Assembly (NCBI RefSeq): GCF_027587205.1
Contig: NZ_JAPDOD010000085.1
Span: forward strand, 1 to 27,864
From: Solirubrobacter ginsenosidimutans
Lineage (GTDB): Bacteria > Actinomycetota > Thermoleophilia > Solirubrobacterales > Solirubrobacteraceae
Direction: 5' to 3'
Length of the DNA stretch: 27,864 nucleotides
The first letter of the stretch is position 1. Each line of letters begins with the position of its first letter. The notes below the pieces were generated by a model. That model did not search any database, had not been told where the DNA came from, and saw only the letters and a list, made by a program, of their open reading frames with translations. A program made the translations under genes and the position numbers. Shown here piece by piece: positions 1-7,429 of this stretch.

Positions 1-47
1 CTAGCTTCGCGACAGGAACGCGAGGGTGCTCTGACGCGCGGCCGCCA

Positions 48-743
48 TTGCGAGCAGCCGCAAATTCGCGCAACGCAATAACGGAGTCGACGCTAACCGC
101 GCCGACGGCTAGCGTCCGTGGCGTGCACGCAACAGACGGCGACGTTGACATCATCGCCGACGCGGCGAGGGCGCTGATTGCCGACGACGACCACGCGGCA
201 CGAGCCGCGTTGGCTCCGATCGCCGGTCAGACGATCGTCACGCATCCGGTCGTCGCGGCGTCCCAGCGTCCGGGCCGGTATCCGGTGGGCGCTGGCGTTC
301 AGACGCGAAGCCCGTCGAGGTCGGTCATGGGAGCCGTCTACCGCCGCGACCGCTTCACGTGCGTCTACTGCGCTAGGCGCACGGTTGTGCTGCCCGTGCT
401 CGGTCTCGTGTCCGAGCTGCTGCCCGCCGAGTTTCCCTGGCATCCCAACTGGAGGCGCGACGTCACTCACCGCTTCTACTGGGACCTCTCCACGACGCTC
501 GAACACGTGGAGGCGGTCTCGACCGGCGGCGACTGGCAGGCGGAGCGGAACCTGGTCACCGCCTGCGCGCGCTGTCAGTACCAGAAGGGCAACCGCAGCG
601 TTGCTGACCCGGGCTGGCAGATTCGGCGCACGACAGCCTCGTGGGACGGCCTGACGGCGCTGCTGCCGGAACTCTGGCAACGCGCCGGCCGCCCGGCACG
701 TATGGCGGCCTGGGTCGCTGAGTACCAGCGCCGCCCGCACTAG
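48..743 (+). CDS. HNH endonuclease domain protein
   Basis: Probable metal-dependent HNH nuclease of 231 residues with a TTG start. The C-terminal half carries the family hallmarks: a zinc knuckle C105-x2-C108 in FTCVYC, the EH pair at 152-153 (general base histidine), N168 in ERNLVTAC, and a second knuckle C173-x2-C176 followed by K180 and N182. After this comes a Trp-rich tail (WDGLTALLPELW) that I remember from stand-alone HNH proteins of actinobacteria. The first 95 residues are not recognised. Internal ATG 327 (MGAVYRRDRFTC) would give a protein containing only the HNH region and is a fair alternative start, although residues 33-70 read as plausible coding sequence. The cellular role is unknown; such proteins occur in mobile elements, in defence and as solitary genes. 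It opens a segment that also holds TIR and replication-relaxation genes. Confidence 0.8.
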   Translation: MRAAANSRNAITESTLTAPTASVRGVHATDGDVDIIADAARALIADDDHAARAALAPIAGQTIVTHPVVAASQRPGRYPVGAGVQTRSPSRSVMGAVYRRDRFTCVYCARRTVVLPVLGLVSELLPAEFPWHPNWRRDVTHRFYWDLSTTLEHVEAVSTGGDWQAERNLVTACARCQYQKGNRSVADPGWQIRRTTASWDGLTALLPELWQRAGRPARMAAWVAEYQRRPH

Positions 744-975
744 CGCTTTCGCCTGAACGGAGCACCAGCTCGACGACCTCGGCCGAGCGTTGGGAACCGT
801 CGGAGCGCAGTGCGGTTTCTTCGACAAGCACCACTTTCGCGTCTGCCTCGAAGGAGGAGCACATGAGGCGGGCAGTAGCGCTCGACGCGCTCCACTGATT
901 CGCGCGAACTGGTGTCCGCGTTGCCGCGCCCGCTGGAGCAGCCCCGGACGAGGAACGAGTGAACGGGTCCTACAG

Positions 976-1347
976 CTACCAGAGGCCCTGGACCACCGTG
1001 CCGCTGTGCAGCGTGCCGACCTTCACCCTGCCACTCCAGTCCATGAAGGCGGGAAGGTCCTGCCAGGTCTCCATCGCCTGCCTCCAGTGTTCGTCCACAC
1101 CGGCCGGCGTCTCGTAGACCTCGCTGAGTACGAAGATCGTGTTGCCCGTTGGCTCCGAGTTCGGGTCGACCGGATTCGATAGTTTTGGGCCCTTGGAGAT
1201 CTTGTAGGACAGCAGGGCGGTGTCGCCACTTCGCGGGTGCCCTTCCATCCAAGCGACGTGGCTTTCGAAGATCCGATCGCCCTCGGCGACGTCATCCGGA
1301 CCCATCGTCCACATGACGACGATGTTCGTCTTCCCAACGTCAGACAT
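976..1347 (-). CDS. Conserved hypothetical protein, barrel-like
   Basis: A 123-residue cytosolic protein without a signal peptide or membrane segment. The ATG at 1347 is preceded by a strong ribosome binding site (GAAGGAGG, 4 to 5 bases away), which makes this a convincing gene. The strand and helix pattern (KTNIVVMWTM at the start, FVLSEVY in the middle, EHWRQAMETW helix, then VKVGTLHSGTVV) resembles the dimeric alpha-beta barrel superfamily of ABM/YCII-like proteins, but I cannot name a family or a reaction. The C-terminus is rich in Trp (WRQ, TWQ, DWSG, GLW). It stands alone, facing the HNH gene across about 230 bp. A distant relative in fold could be the 104-residue protein at 4575-4889. 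The function is unknown. Confidence 0.7.
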   Translation of the reverse strand: MSDVGKTNIVVMWTMGPDDVAEGDRIFESHVAWMEGHPRSGDTALLSYKISKGPKLSNPVDPNSEPTGNTIFVLSEVYETPAGVDEHWRQAMETWQDLPAFMDWSGRVKVGTLHSGTVVQGLW

Positions 1348-1748
1348 GGTCCTCCTTCACTGCTACGCGGCGGAGCGCCCGCCGCTGATTCGCTACCCGA
1401 CCGTACCGCTGGGCCAGCGTCGAGTCCAGTCCGCGCGACGCGTGCGACGTCGACCGGGCTCTCGCTAAGTCGGGGCCTTCACCACTCCGGTCAGATTCCC
1501 CAGATCACATCCTGTGGGAACCTCGAGAACCAGCACGTCGTCCGGGCGCGACGACGCGAGCCACGAACCGATCCACCTTTCGCATCGTCTGCCTCGCGCC
1601 GTGACGCCATCCGCGACCATGGAGTGATGTCCCTCGATTCGGTCCGCACAAACAACCCTGTGGTCCTCGTGTCTCGCCAGAGCACGTCTTGGCTCACGGA
1701 CGCGCACCCCTGTTCGTCGGCTGCTCACCTCCGATCCTGCATCGCGCG
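1348..1748. other. Intergenic, no recognised gene
   Basis: About 400 bp between two divergent genes. Several frames stay open here because of the high GC content, but none has a recognisable domain, a credible ribosome binding site or coding-like composition. It probably holds the promoter of the leftward gene starting at 1347, and perhaps that of the rightward gene at 1749. No clear -10 box was found close to either start. Confidence 0.4.
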
Positions 1749-2216
1749 ATGAGCACAGGCGCTCCTGTCACCACCAGCGGAACGACCGTCCACCCGGGAG
1801 ACAGCGCGGTTCAACGTGAAGCCGAGCCATTGATGATCGCGGCGGTGGCTGACGCGATCGGCGTGCCACTGAGCAAGCAGCGCGTCGACCTCGCCAACGG
1901 CACGTGGTGCGAGGTCGACGGCGTCTCCGCCGACGGCAACGTCCTGGTCGAGGCCTTCGCCCATCAGGGCAAGATGATCGGCAGTCAGCCGAAGAAGGTC
2001 TCCGAGGACGCGTTCAAACTTGTCACGATTGCCAAGACGCGCACCGCCGCCCGACTGATGATCGCCTTCGCCGACGACGTCGCCGCCCAGAGCTTCATGG
2101 GCAAGTCCTGGAAGGCGGAGGCACTGCGCGCCTGGGGGATTGAAGTCGTCGTCGTCGAGCTTCACGGCGACATCCGCGCCGGTATCAGCAGCGCCCAGGT
2201 GCGGCAGTTCCGCTGA
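1749..2216 (+). CDS. Hypothetical protein, possible PD-(D/E)XK fold
   Basis: A 155-residue protein starting at ATG 1749. The frame is open further upstream but looks non-coding there. Residues 1-20 are a flexible Ser/Thr-rich leader. After it come an acidic helix (E24, E26), a strand-turn-strand with D57 in CEVDGVSADG, E68 in VLVEAF, and K75 or K82/K83, then a helix and a last hydrophobic strand IEVVVVEL. This E...D...ExF...K order is what a PD-(D/E)XK nuclease-like core would show, but the middle motif is ExF rather than ExK, so catalytic competence is doubtful. This is inference from pattern, not a recognised family. The gene converges on the TIR gene with 189 bp between the stop codons, so the two are not one operon. 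No ribosome binding site stands out. Confidence 0.6.
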   Translation: MSTGAPVTTSGTTVHPGDSAVQREAEPLMIAAVADAIGVPLSKQRVDLANGTWCEVDGVSADGNVLVEAFAHQGKMIGSQPKKVSEDAFKLVTIAKTRTAARLMIAFADDVAAQSFMGKSWKAEALRAWGIEVVVVELHGDIRAGISSAQVRQFR

Positions 2217-2405
2217 CCGCAGCTCGCCTGCGTCGGAGATGCCAACCCTTGGACTGGCGGCGAGTGGCCAGCTGCAACCGTCCGAGCCGCGCGATTCGCG
2301 GCGCGCGCGGGAAGGTCTGCCGGCTTCCACACACGTCCCCGGCCGACCACGATCTCGTCGCCCAACCGTTCGCGCGGCGTCGCGCGCAGTCAACCACGCT
2401 CGTCG

Positions 2406-3602
2406 TCAGGCGCGTGCATCTTCTCGCCGCGGTGCACTTGCCGCTGGATCATCGTGTGGCTCGGACGGGAGAAGATGATGCGGGGCCTCGGTGGGGGCGT
2501 ATCGGACGAGCGCGAATCCATCGTCTGGACCATCCGCACTCGTACGCTCAGTTCCCAGCCATACTCCGGGTACGTTCCGGTACGGCCTAGTTGTCAACGT
2601 CCACTTACCGACACGTACTACTAAGTCGCGGTCGCCAGCCTTCCAGGTGCCGGGCCTTGATCTCGTGTCGGCACGGAAGAGATGGCGCTCATCGAGAGCG
2701 CCCCCTTCCCAGCAAACCAAGCTGCGGCGAACGCCGCGCTCGCCGAGCTTCATGGCCATCCAAGCCTCGGCCGTAGGAAGTGGACGAGGGTCGACCAACA
2801 CAGCGGCGAACGTTTCGCGCCTCACGGTGACCCGACCGAGGATCAACGCCTCGACTCCGCGATGGAGCCCGGAAGGATCTGCGCTCAGGTGGAGCCAGTA
2901 ATTGCCGACCACGATCTGTAGCCGGCCCTCTTCGACGACCGACCAACCGCCGTCCCTGACCTCCCCGTCGGTCGCCGCGTCATCCGGGGAGAGAGGGAGC
3001 CAGCGCTCGAGCAGGCTGCCGTCGCCGTGGAGGGTGCAGAGCGCTACCTTGCCGCTGTCTTTTGCCACCTTTAGCACGCGCGCGCCGGCGAGCTCCTCGC
3101 GCCGGAAGATGGGGCGTGCTCCGGAATTGGCCGGTAGTGGCCGCGCGGTGATCCCCAGGGTCGCGAGCTTCTCGGCCACCATGACGGCAAACTGCTGCGG
3201 GGTCCGGCGGCGCAGATCGATCGCGACCATGTCCGACAGGAGCCCCGGGAGGGGTGTGTCGTCAAAGGCAGCAGGCAGCACGTACTCTCGCCGCTCGCGC
3301 ACCGCCCGATTGAGTGCGGCCCGGCGCTCGTGTCGCGTCCAATCCCGGGCGGCGTAGTCGGCGGAGACGAACACCACGACTGTCGCCGCTCGCTCGCTGT
3401 AGATGGCAGGCAGCTCCTCGGCGAGGTACTTCCCCCACATGTCGATCTGCTCGTCGGCGTCGTAGAAGCAGCTGACCCCCGTCGCCTTCAGCGCCGCGGC
3501 GACCTGCTCGACGTACTCCCGCTGCGAGCCCGCGAACGACAGCGCAACATCCCACTGCCATGCGCCGACAGCAGCGGAACCACCCTCGGTCTCGCCCGTC
3601 AC
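2406..3602 (-). CDS. TIR-domain protein with duplicated C-terminal module
   Basis: A 398-residue protein with a GTG start and an upstream GGAAGG nine bases away. Residues 17-150 form a bacterial TIR domain (TIR_2 type): the first strand is WDVALSFAG, the BB-loop region is YDADEQIDMWGKYL, and DWTRHE places E92 where catalytic TIRs carry the NADase glutamate. Bacterial TIRs commonly cleave NAD+ or make cyclic ADP-ribose signals in antiphage immunity. The C-terminal 230 residues match nothing I know, but they look like two copies of one module (about 193-265 and 298-375). Each has a GxLxER(W/H)L start, then a G(G/T)W, a hydrophobic strand ending VG(N/K)(Y/W), and finally G(V/T)E. The module could sense a ligand or partner that switches the TIR on. 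Its 5' end lies against a replication-relaxation relic. A defence role is inferred. Confidence 0.85.
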   Translation of the reverse strand: MTGETEGGSAAVGAWQWDVALSFAGSQREYVEQVAAALKATGVSCFYDADEQIDMWGKYLAEELPAIYSERAATVVVFVSADYAARDWTRHERRAALNRAVRERREYVLPAAFDDTPLPGLLSDMVAIDLRRRTPQQFAVMVAEKLATLGITARPLPANSGARPIFRREELAGARVLKVAKDSGKVALCTLHGDGSLLERWLPLSPDDAATDGEVRDGGWSVVEEGRLQIVVGNYWLHLSADPSGLHRGVEALILGRVTVRRETFAAVLVDPRPLPTAEAWMAMKLGERGVRRSLVCWEGGALDERHLFRADTRSRPGTWKAGDRDLVVRVGKWTLTTRPYRNVPGVWLGTERTSADGPDDGFALVRYAPTEAPHHLLPSEPHDDPAASAPRREDARA

Positions 3603-4457
3603 ACCACGAAGCCTTCCAGACCACCGGCTACCGAGTCAACGCCTGTTCGGCGACGTGCCGCTTCGGCCCGCAGGGGAGAGGCCAGCCGAAGTACGTCTAC
3701 GTGCTCGACCGCCGCGGCTTCGACCTCGCCCGCGACACGCCCGGCCCGCGCGGCCCCTACATCTCCAACCAGGCGCGCTTCGTCGAGCGCCGCTTCGAGT
3801 CCGTGCTCAAACCGCTGCACGCCCTGCACGCCAACGCGCTGGTGTTCGCGCTGATGCGCCAGACGCCAGACGCCACACGCCGCGCGCGGCTAGCGCGGCG
3901 CGGGGGAGAGCGTCATCGTCCCGCCCCCGCGGCGAGCCCGAGCGCCCGAGGTACCGCTGGAGTCGCCGCTACGGATCAGCGGCCTGCAGATCGACCGCTT
4001 CGAGCAAATCAAGCCCGACCTCACGCTCGAAGTTGCCCTCACCGGCGCCGATCGCCGCCGCCGGCGCTTCGACCTGCTGGTCGAGCTCGACCGGTCCGGC
4101 AACCCGCGCTCGGACTCAAACCAGCGCAAGCTGCTGCGCTACGACGCCTTGCTGGTCGGCTGGCACACGATGGTCGAGCGCTACCGCACTCTCGGGCACT
4201 CGCCGATCGTGGTCGTGGCGTGCGCCGACGAGCCGACCGCGCGCCGCTGGGCCACCGCCGCCGACGAGCTGCTGACCGGCCGCGTGAGCCGCCTCGGCGA
4301 CGCCGACAGCGAGGCCGCCTTCCACGCCCGCAAGCGGATCTTCTTCGCCACCGAGCTCGACCTGCCCGACCTGCGCCGCCGCCTTGACGGCGCCGGCCCC
4401 GCGCGTCGACCCGCGATCGAGCAGGTCACGTTCATCCCGGAGCGCTACCTGCGCTGA
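3560..4457 (+). pseudogene. Replication-relaxation family protein, broken
   Basis: Relic of a Replic_Relax-type protein, a family found on actinobacterial plasmids and integrative elements. The first part (about 3640-3900) reads PKYVYVLDRRGFDLAR followed by a helix ending HANALVFALMR, typical of the segment after the winged helix. The second part, in the next frame (3894-4457), contains FDLLVELDRSG, KLLRYDALLVGW and IVVVACADEPTARRW, and ends at 4457. The frames can be joined by removing one base from the GGGGG run at 3902-3906. The upstream winged-helix domain (roughly 80 residues) is missing, because the start of the TIR gene on the other strand occupies that position. The loss therefore has two causes, truncation and frameshift. 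A sequencing error in the homopolymer could explain the frameshift but not the missing N-terminus. Confidence 0.75.
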
Positions 4458-4574
4458 AGCGTCACCGGGTCACTGATAGCCGTGTCGCCGTGTTTGAAAT
4501 GCCTCGGCGTGACCGGGGACATCTCAAAGGCCCGACCGACGGCGGGTCTGACGGCCCTCCGCCCACCGCCGAGT

Positions 4575-4889
4575 TCAAAGGACGGGACGCACGACGAGCA
4601 TCCCTCGGCTCGAGACGAGATGCGCCAAGTCGTCCGCCAACCGTTGGACGTGTTCGCTCGCTTCTTGTTCGAAGCGTTCCACTTCGACGATCTCCGCGAT
4701 CAGCACGTAATCGGCTTGACCGATGGACTGTCCGGGTACGTCCGCCGGCCGGGTAAGTCGCCAATCCGAGATCGTGTCCAGCGACCCGCGGACGATGTCG
4801 CGGTCCGCCGTCATAAGACGCTCAAAGTCCTCGGCCAGCTCCGGCGAACGCAGCTGGAACCAAATCAGAAGGGTCGCCGCGGAACCCAC
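4575..4889 (-). CDS. Hypothetical protein, ferredoxin-like barrel
   Basis: A 104-residue protein with a GTG start. The pattern of strand (ATLLIWFQL), long helix with ELAEDFERLM, strand, strand (ADYVLIAEIV), helix (FEQEASEHVQRLADDLAHLV) and final strand (GMLVVRPVL) fits the dimeric alpha-beta barrel superfamily of ABM and EthD-like proteins. Those proteins bind small molecules or act as cofactor-less oxygenases; no catalytic residues can be assigned here. It has no ribosome binding site. Instead a -10-like TACGCT ends six bases before the GTG, so the mRNA is probably leaderless. It lies downstream of the Rieske gene on the same strand with a 59-bp gap, but its own promoter suggests separate transcription. 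Confidence 0.65.
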   Translation of the reverse strand: MGSAATLLIWFQLRSPELAEDFERLMTADRDIVRGSLDTISDWRLTRPADVPGQSIGQADYVLIAEIVEVERFEQEASEHVQRLADDLAHLVSSRGMLVVRPVL

Positions 4890-4895
4890 TCACGA

Positions 4896-4924
4896 AGCGT
4901 AGTGGACGATCGCAACATGACCAA
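4896..4924 (-). promoter_or_regulatory. Promoter of a probable leaderless gene
   Basis: Reading leftward, TTGGTC (4924-4919), a 17-bp spacer and TACGCT (4901-4896) are followed by six bases and the GTG start at 4889. Transcription would start at or next to the start codon. This is an actinobacterial-type -10 (TAnnnT), called from sequence only. Confidence 0.45.
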
Positions 4925-4948
4925 CGGCGACACGACAGGCGCGGTCGC

Positions 4949-5821
4949 CTACGTCAATCGGAGCCTGACCTCGATCCGGCCGTCGCTCTCGCGCGTGTCG
5001 AACACGGGTTGGCGCACAGTCGCCGGGCCGCGTTCGATCGACCCGTCGCGAAGGCTGAAGCGGGAGCCATGGCAGGGGCAGGTGACCGACTCGCCCTCGA
5101 CCTGACCGTGGCTGAGCTCGCAACCGCGGTGCGAGCAGCGATCGTGCAGCGCGTGCAGATGCCCGTCGTGCCTCAGGAGCAGAACGGGTGTGTCGCCCGC
5201 CATCCCGCTGGTCGGTTTGCCCTCCTCCAACTCCCCGGTGTCGACCGTCATCCAGTCGCGCGGCCCCTCGTCGAAGGCCGTCTCGTTGACGCCGACTCCG
5301 CGCGTGAACGCGAGGTGTCCGCCGAGGAGGCCACCCACCGAGAGCGCCGCGCCGCCCGTGAGGCTGAGCAACCTGGCGCGCCCGGGGGCGCCGCGGCGCC
5401 GTGCGGCGAGCGAGGCCGCGTACAACGCGGTCGCCGTGAGGTTGGCGCTCGCGTGGACGAGCCCGACCGGGCGAGCGCGGCGGTCGCCGTCGACGGTCAG
5501 GGCCCAATCGCTCAGACCGCTGGCGACCGTCGGCGCCGCGGTCACGAGGCCGACCGCGATGAGGCGCTCGCTCGCGCGGCCGGTGTCGTCGCCGCCGAGC
5601 AGGTCGAGCAGCGTCGCGCTGAGGAACGACCCGATGACGACATCCGTCAGCAACGGATGAAGCGCGTGCCCGAGCCATGTGCCGGAAAGCGCGTCTCGCA
5701 GCACCCCGACGGGAACGGCATTGCCCACCGCCCCGGCCAGCTTCAGTGCGGTCCGGTCGAGCGCCTCGACCGACTCGAGCGCATCGACTGCGCGGTTCGC
5801 GGCGTTTTCGCCAAGGGTCAT
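4949..5821 (-). CDS. DUF2231 membrane-Rieske 2Fe-2S fusion protein
   Basis: Redox protein of 290 residues if it starts at ATG 5821, which has GAGG six bases upstream. ATG 5848 and GTG 5857 in the same frame lack such a site. Residues 45-175 form a DUF2231-like membrane domain with about four hydrophobic segments and the typical GHALHPLLTD motif. Residues 187-290 form a Rieske domain: C229-x-H231 and C248-x2-H251 ligate the 2Fe-2S cluster, and C234 and C250 match the disulfide cysteines of bc1/b6f-type and ferredoxin-like Rieske proteins. The domain probably passes electrons to or from an unknown partner at the membrane. No oxygenase or cytochrome b gene lies next to it. The HD-domain gene upstream on the same strand is 123 bp away, so joint transcription is possible but unproven. 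Confidence 0.85.
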   Translation of the reverse strand: MTLGENAANRAVDALESVEALDRTALKLAGAVGNAVPVGVLRDALSGTWLGHALHPLLTDVVIGSFLSATLLDLLGGDDTGRASERLIAVGLVTAAPTVASGLSDWALTVDGDRRARPVGLVHASANLTATALYAASLAARRRGAPGRARLLSLTGGAALSVGGLLGGHLAFTRGVGVNETAFDEGPRDWMTVDTGELEEGKPTSGMAGDTPVLLLRHDGHLHALHDRCSHRGCELSHGQVEGESVTCPCHGSRFSLRDGSIERGPATVRQPVFDTRESDGRIEVRLRLT

Positions 5822-5944
5822 CTCGACCTCACAGATTCGGGTTCCCATCGTGACCACTGTCTTGCCGTGGCCGTGGCTGATTCGTGCGTAGGCGTCCGGT
5901 GCCTGGTCGAGCAGCTCACGCGACGCCGTTGCCCGGTGATTGAG

Positions 5945-6595
5945 CTATTCAGCAAACGGCGCATTCATCAGCAGGTCCACGGTCGACACGGGTTGGTAAC
6001 CGGGCACGAAACGCTCGCCGAAATCGCGCAAGAAGTTGTCCGAGCTTGTCTCCGGCCTCGCTTCGACGAGATGGCGGCACGTCTCCGCAAAGCTTTGCTT
6101 CATCTTCAGCCGCGGGAACGCTTCGAGAATCGCGGCCATGTCCTCGGGCGGGATCAGTGCTTCGAAGCCGAAGCCGCCATAGTCGAGGCCGATGCCCATC
6201 GTGCCGAGGGCAACTTCCGGCTCTTTGTGAAGCGCGATCGAGGCCGTCGAATTGAGCGCAACGAGATCCCAGACGAGTTGCGCCCGGCGATCCGACAGGC
6301 CGCGCTCGCCGATGAACGCCCGGGCCGCGTTCGCGCCGTTGACCTCAAAGCGATTGTCGCCACCCACGCCGTCCGTAAGCCCGATGTCGTGCAGAATGGC
6401 GCCGACGGCCACGACCTCCTCGTCGCACTCGATCGCCTGCACCTGCCCGATCTTTGCGGCGAAGAGCCAGGACCGCATGGCGTGGTTGAAGAGATACGGC
6501 TCGGACAGCCCTTGCGCATAACCGATTGCCTCTGCGATCAGGGGCGAGTCAGGCACACGTACCCCGGCAATTGATCGCATCGATTGCGTTGTCAT
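5945..6595 (-). CDS. HD-domain protein, cyanamide hydratase-like
   Basis: A 216-residue soluble HD-superfamily hydrolase. Metal ligands are visible as H38 (FNHAMRSW), the H69-D70 pair (AILHDIGL) and probably H123 or D138 further on. The stretch RFEVNGANAARAF after the HD pair resembles cyanamide hydratase and related small HD proteins rather than GGDEF/HD-GYP phosphodiesterases or nucleotidases. The substrate is unknown; the annotation of many relatives as cyanamide hydratase rests on similarity only. ATG 6595 has a good ribosome binding site (CAGGAG, six bases upstream). It is the first of three leftward genes. A nucleotide phosphohydrolase role cannot be excluded. Confidence 0.8.
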   Translation of the reverse strand: MTTQSMRSIAGVRVPDSPLIAEAIGYAQGLSEPYLFNHAMRSWLFAAKIGQVQAIECDEEVVAVGAILHDIGLTDGVGGDNRFEVNGANAARAFIGERGLSDRRAQLVWDLVALNSTASIALHKEPEVALGTMGIGLDYGGFGFEALIPPEDMAAILEAFPRLKMKQSFAETCRHLVEARPETSSDNFLRDFGERFVPGYQPVSTVDLLMNAPFAE

Positions 6596-6772
6596 CGCAC
6601 GCTCCTGTTCGTGGCTCCGCGTCGCTCAGGCGGCTTGGTCAAGGACCTCGCCGCGGTGGTGCATCAGCGAAGACCGGACAGAGGGGTGAGTTCGTGACAG
6701 CCATAACCAGGCGCTGGACTGCCGCGCCGTCGAGGCGTTCTCCTTCGACCCGGGCGTCGACCCGGTGCACGC

Positions 6773-7018
6773 GTGGTGAGCGGAAGAGCGGGCCCGCCGC
6801 CCGAGATCCCGTTCGCGGCGCTCGTGCGGGTCGGTCACGAGGTCGCCATCAGCGCGCTGACCCTCGACGCGCAGGAGCTCTCGGTCCAGATTCCCGGCGT
6901 GCACGAGCGATTGTGGTTCAGCTACGTCCACGGCCGTGTCGACGTCTGCGGACGGGGCTGGGAGCTCGAGCTCTCGGCGCTGGATGAGTGGGAGCGCGAA
7001 CGCCCGCCCGGACTCTGA
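6773..7018 (+). CDS. Unrecognised small frame, perhaps a gene remnant
   Basis: An 81-residue frame from GTG 6773. Its middle (HEVAISALTLDAQELSVQI) and end (RLWFSYVHGRVDVCGRGW) have the alternating pattern of a beta-rich domain and end naturally in ELSALDEW. The frame immediately upstream (6702-6780) also reads as protein-like (AVEAFSFDPGVDPVHAW, then TGA), which suggests one longer gene broken by a frameshift near 6775. The beta pattern vaguely recalls the linker domain of biotin-dependent carboxylases, but this is weak. There is no convincing ribosome binding site. It could equally be chance. Confidence 0.3.
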   Translation: MVSGRAGPPPEIPFAALVRVGHEVAISALTLDAQELSVQIPGVHERLWFSYVHGRVDVCGRGWELELSALDEWERERPPGL

Positions 7019-7193
7019 AGGCCCGGCGCGATGTCACAGCTCGCGCCCTGCGACGGACCGCGTCGTGGACGTCAATGGACTTCTCGCTTGGGCCTGTTCG
7101 GCGGCCACTAACTTCAGGGTGCCGCTCCGATTGATCCGGCGATGCGTCGCGCATAGCGTGGCAGTTCTCGCCCGAACGATCATCGGAGTCGTC

Positions 7194-7325
7194 ATGAACC
7201 TGTCGCATCCTCGCCGTGTGCTGGCCGCGGTCGCCGTCCTTTTCGCGGTTTGCTGCGCCGGCCCGGCAGCATCAGCTGTCTACGCCGAAGGCGACACCCC
7301 AGTCATCCACGGCTCCAAGCCGTGA
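7194..7325 (+). CDS. Putative exported micropeptide (43 residues)
   Basis: ATG 7194 has GGAG five bases upstream. The product has a classical signal peptide: basic start (MNLSHPRR), hydrophobic core LAAVAVLFAVCCA, and a possible cleavage after AASA. Only about 14 residues (VYAEGDTPVIHGSKP) would remain after cleavage. Alternatively the two adjacent cysteines in the core could make it a membrane-held peptide; no clear lipobox was assigned. It has no relative that I recognise. It could be the 5' remnant of a longer exported protein, because the downstream DNA to 7430 shows no continuation. Confidence 0.45.
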   Translation: MNLSHPRRVLAAVAVLFAVCCAGPAASAVYAEGDTPVIHGSKP

Positions 7326-7429
7326 GACATCGAGAAGCCCTGGCAGCACGCTGCGCGCCACCTTTGGTGTTTGAGCACCTGCCGGGACCTTGCGCCGCAC
7401 CGTGATCGAGCGCTGTGTTCTCGCGGTGG

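Noticed and set aside
1465..1728. An 87-codon leftward frame ending in a hydrophobic stretch (VLVLEVPTG)
   Set aside because: No ribosome binding site, no family and an unnatural N-terminal half. The evidence is too weak.
5009..6574. A 521-codon rightward open frame
   Set aside because: It lies antisense to the Rieske and HD genes, which show clear motifs, and its composition (Arg/Ala/Glu without hydrophobic order) is that of a GC-driven shadow.
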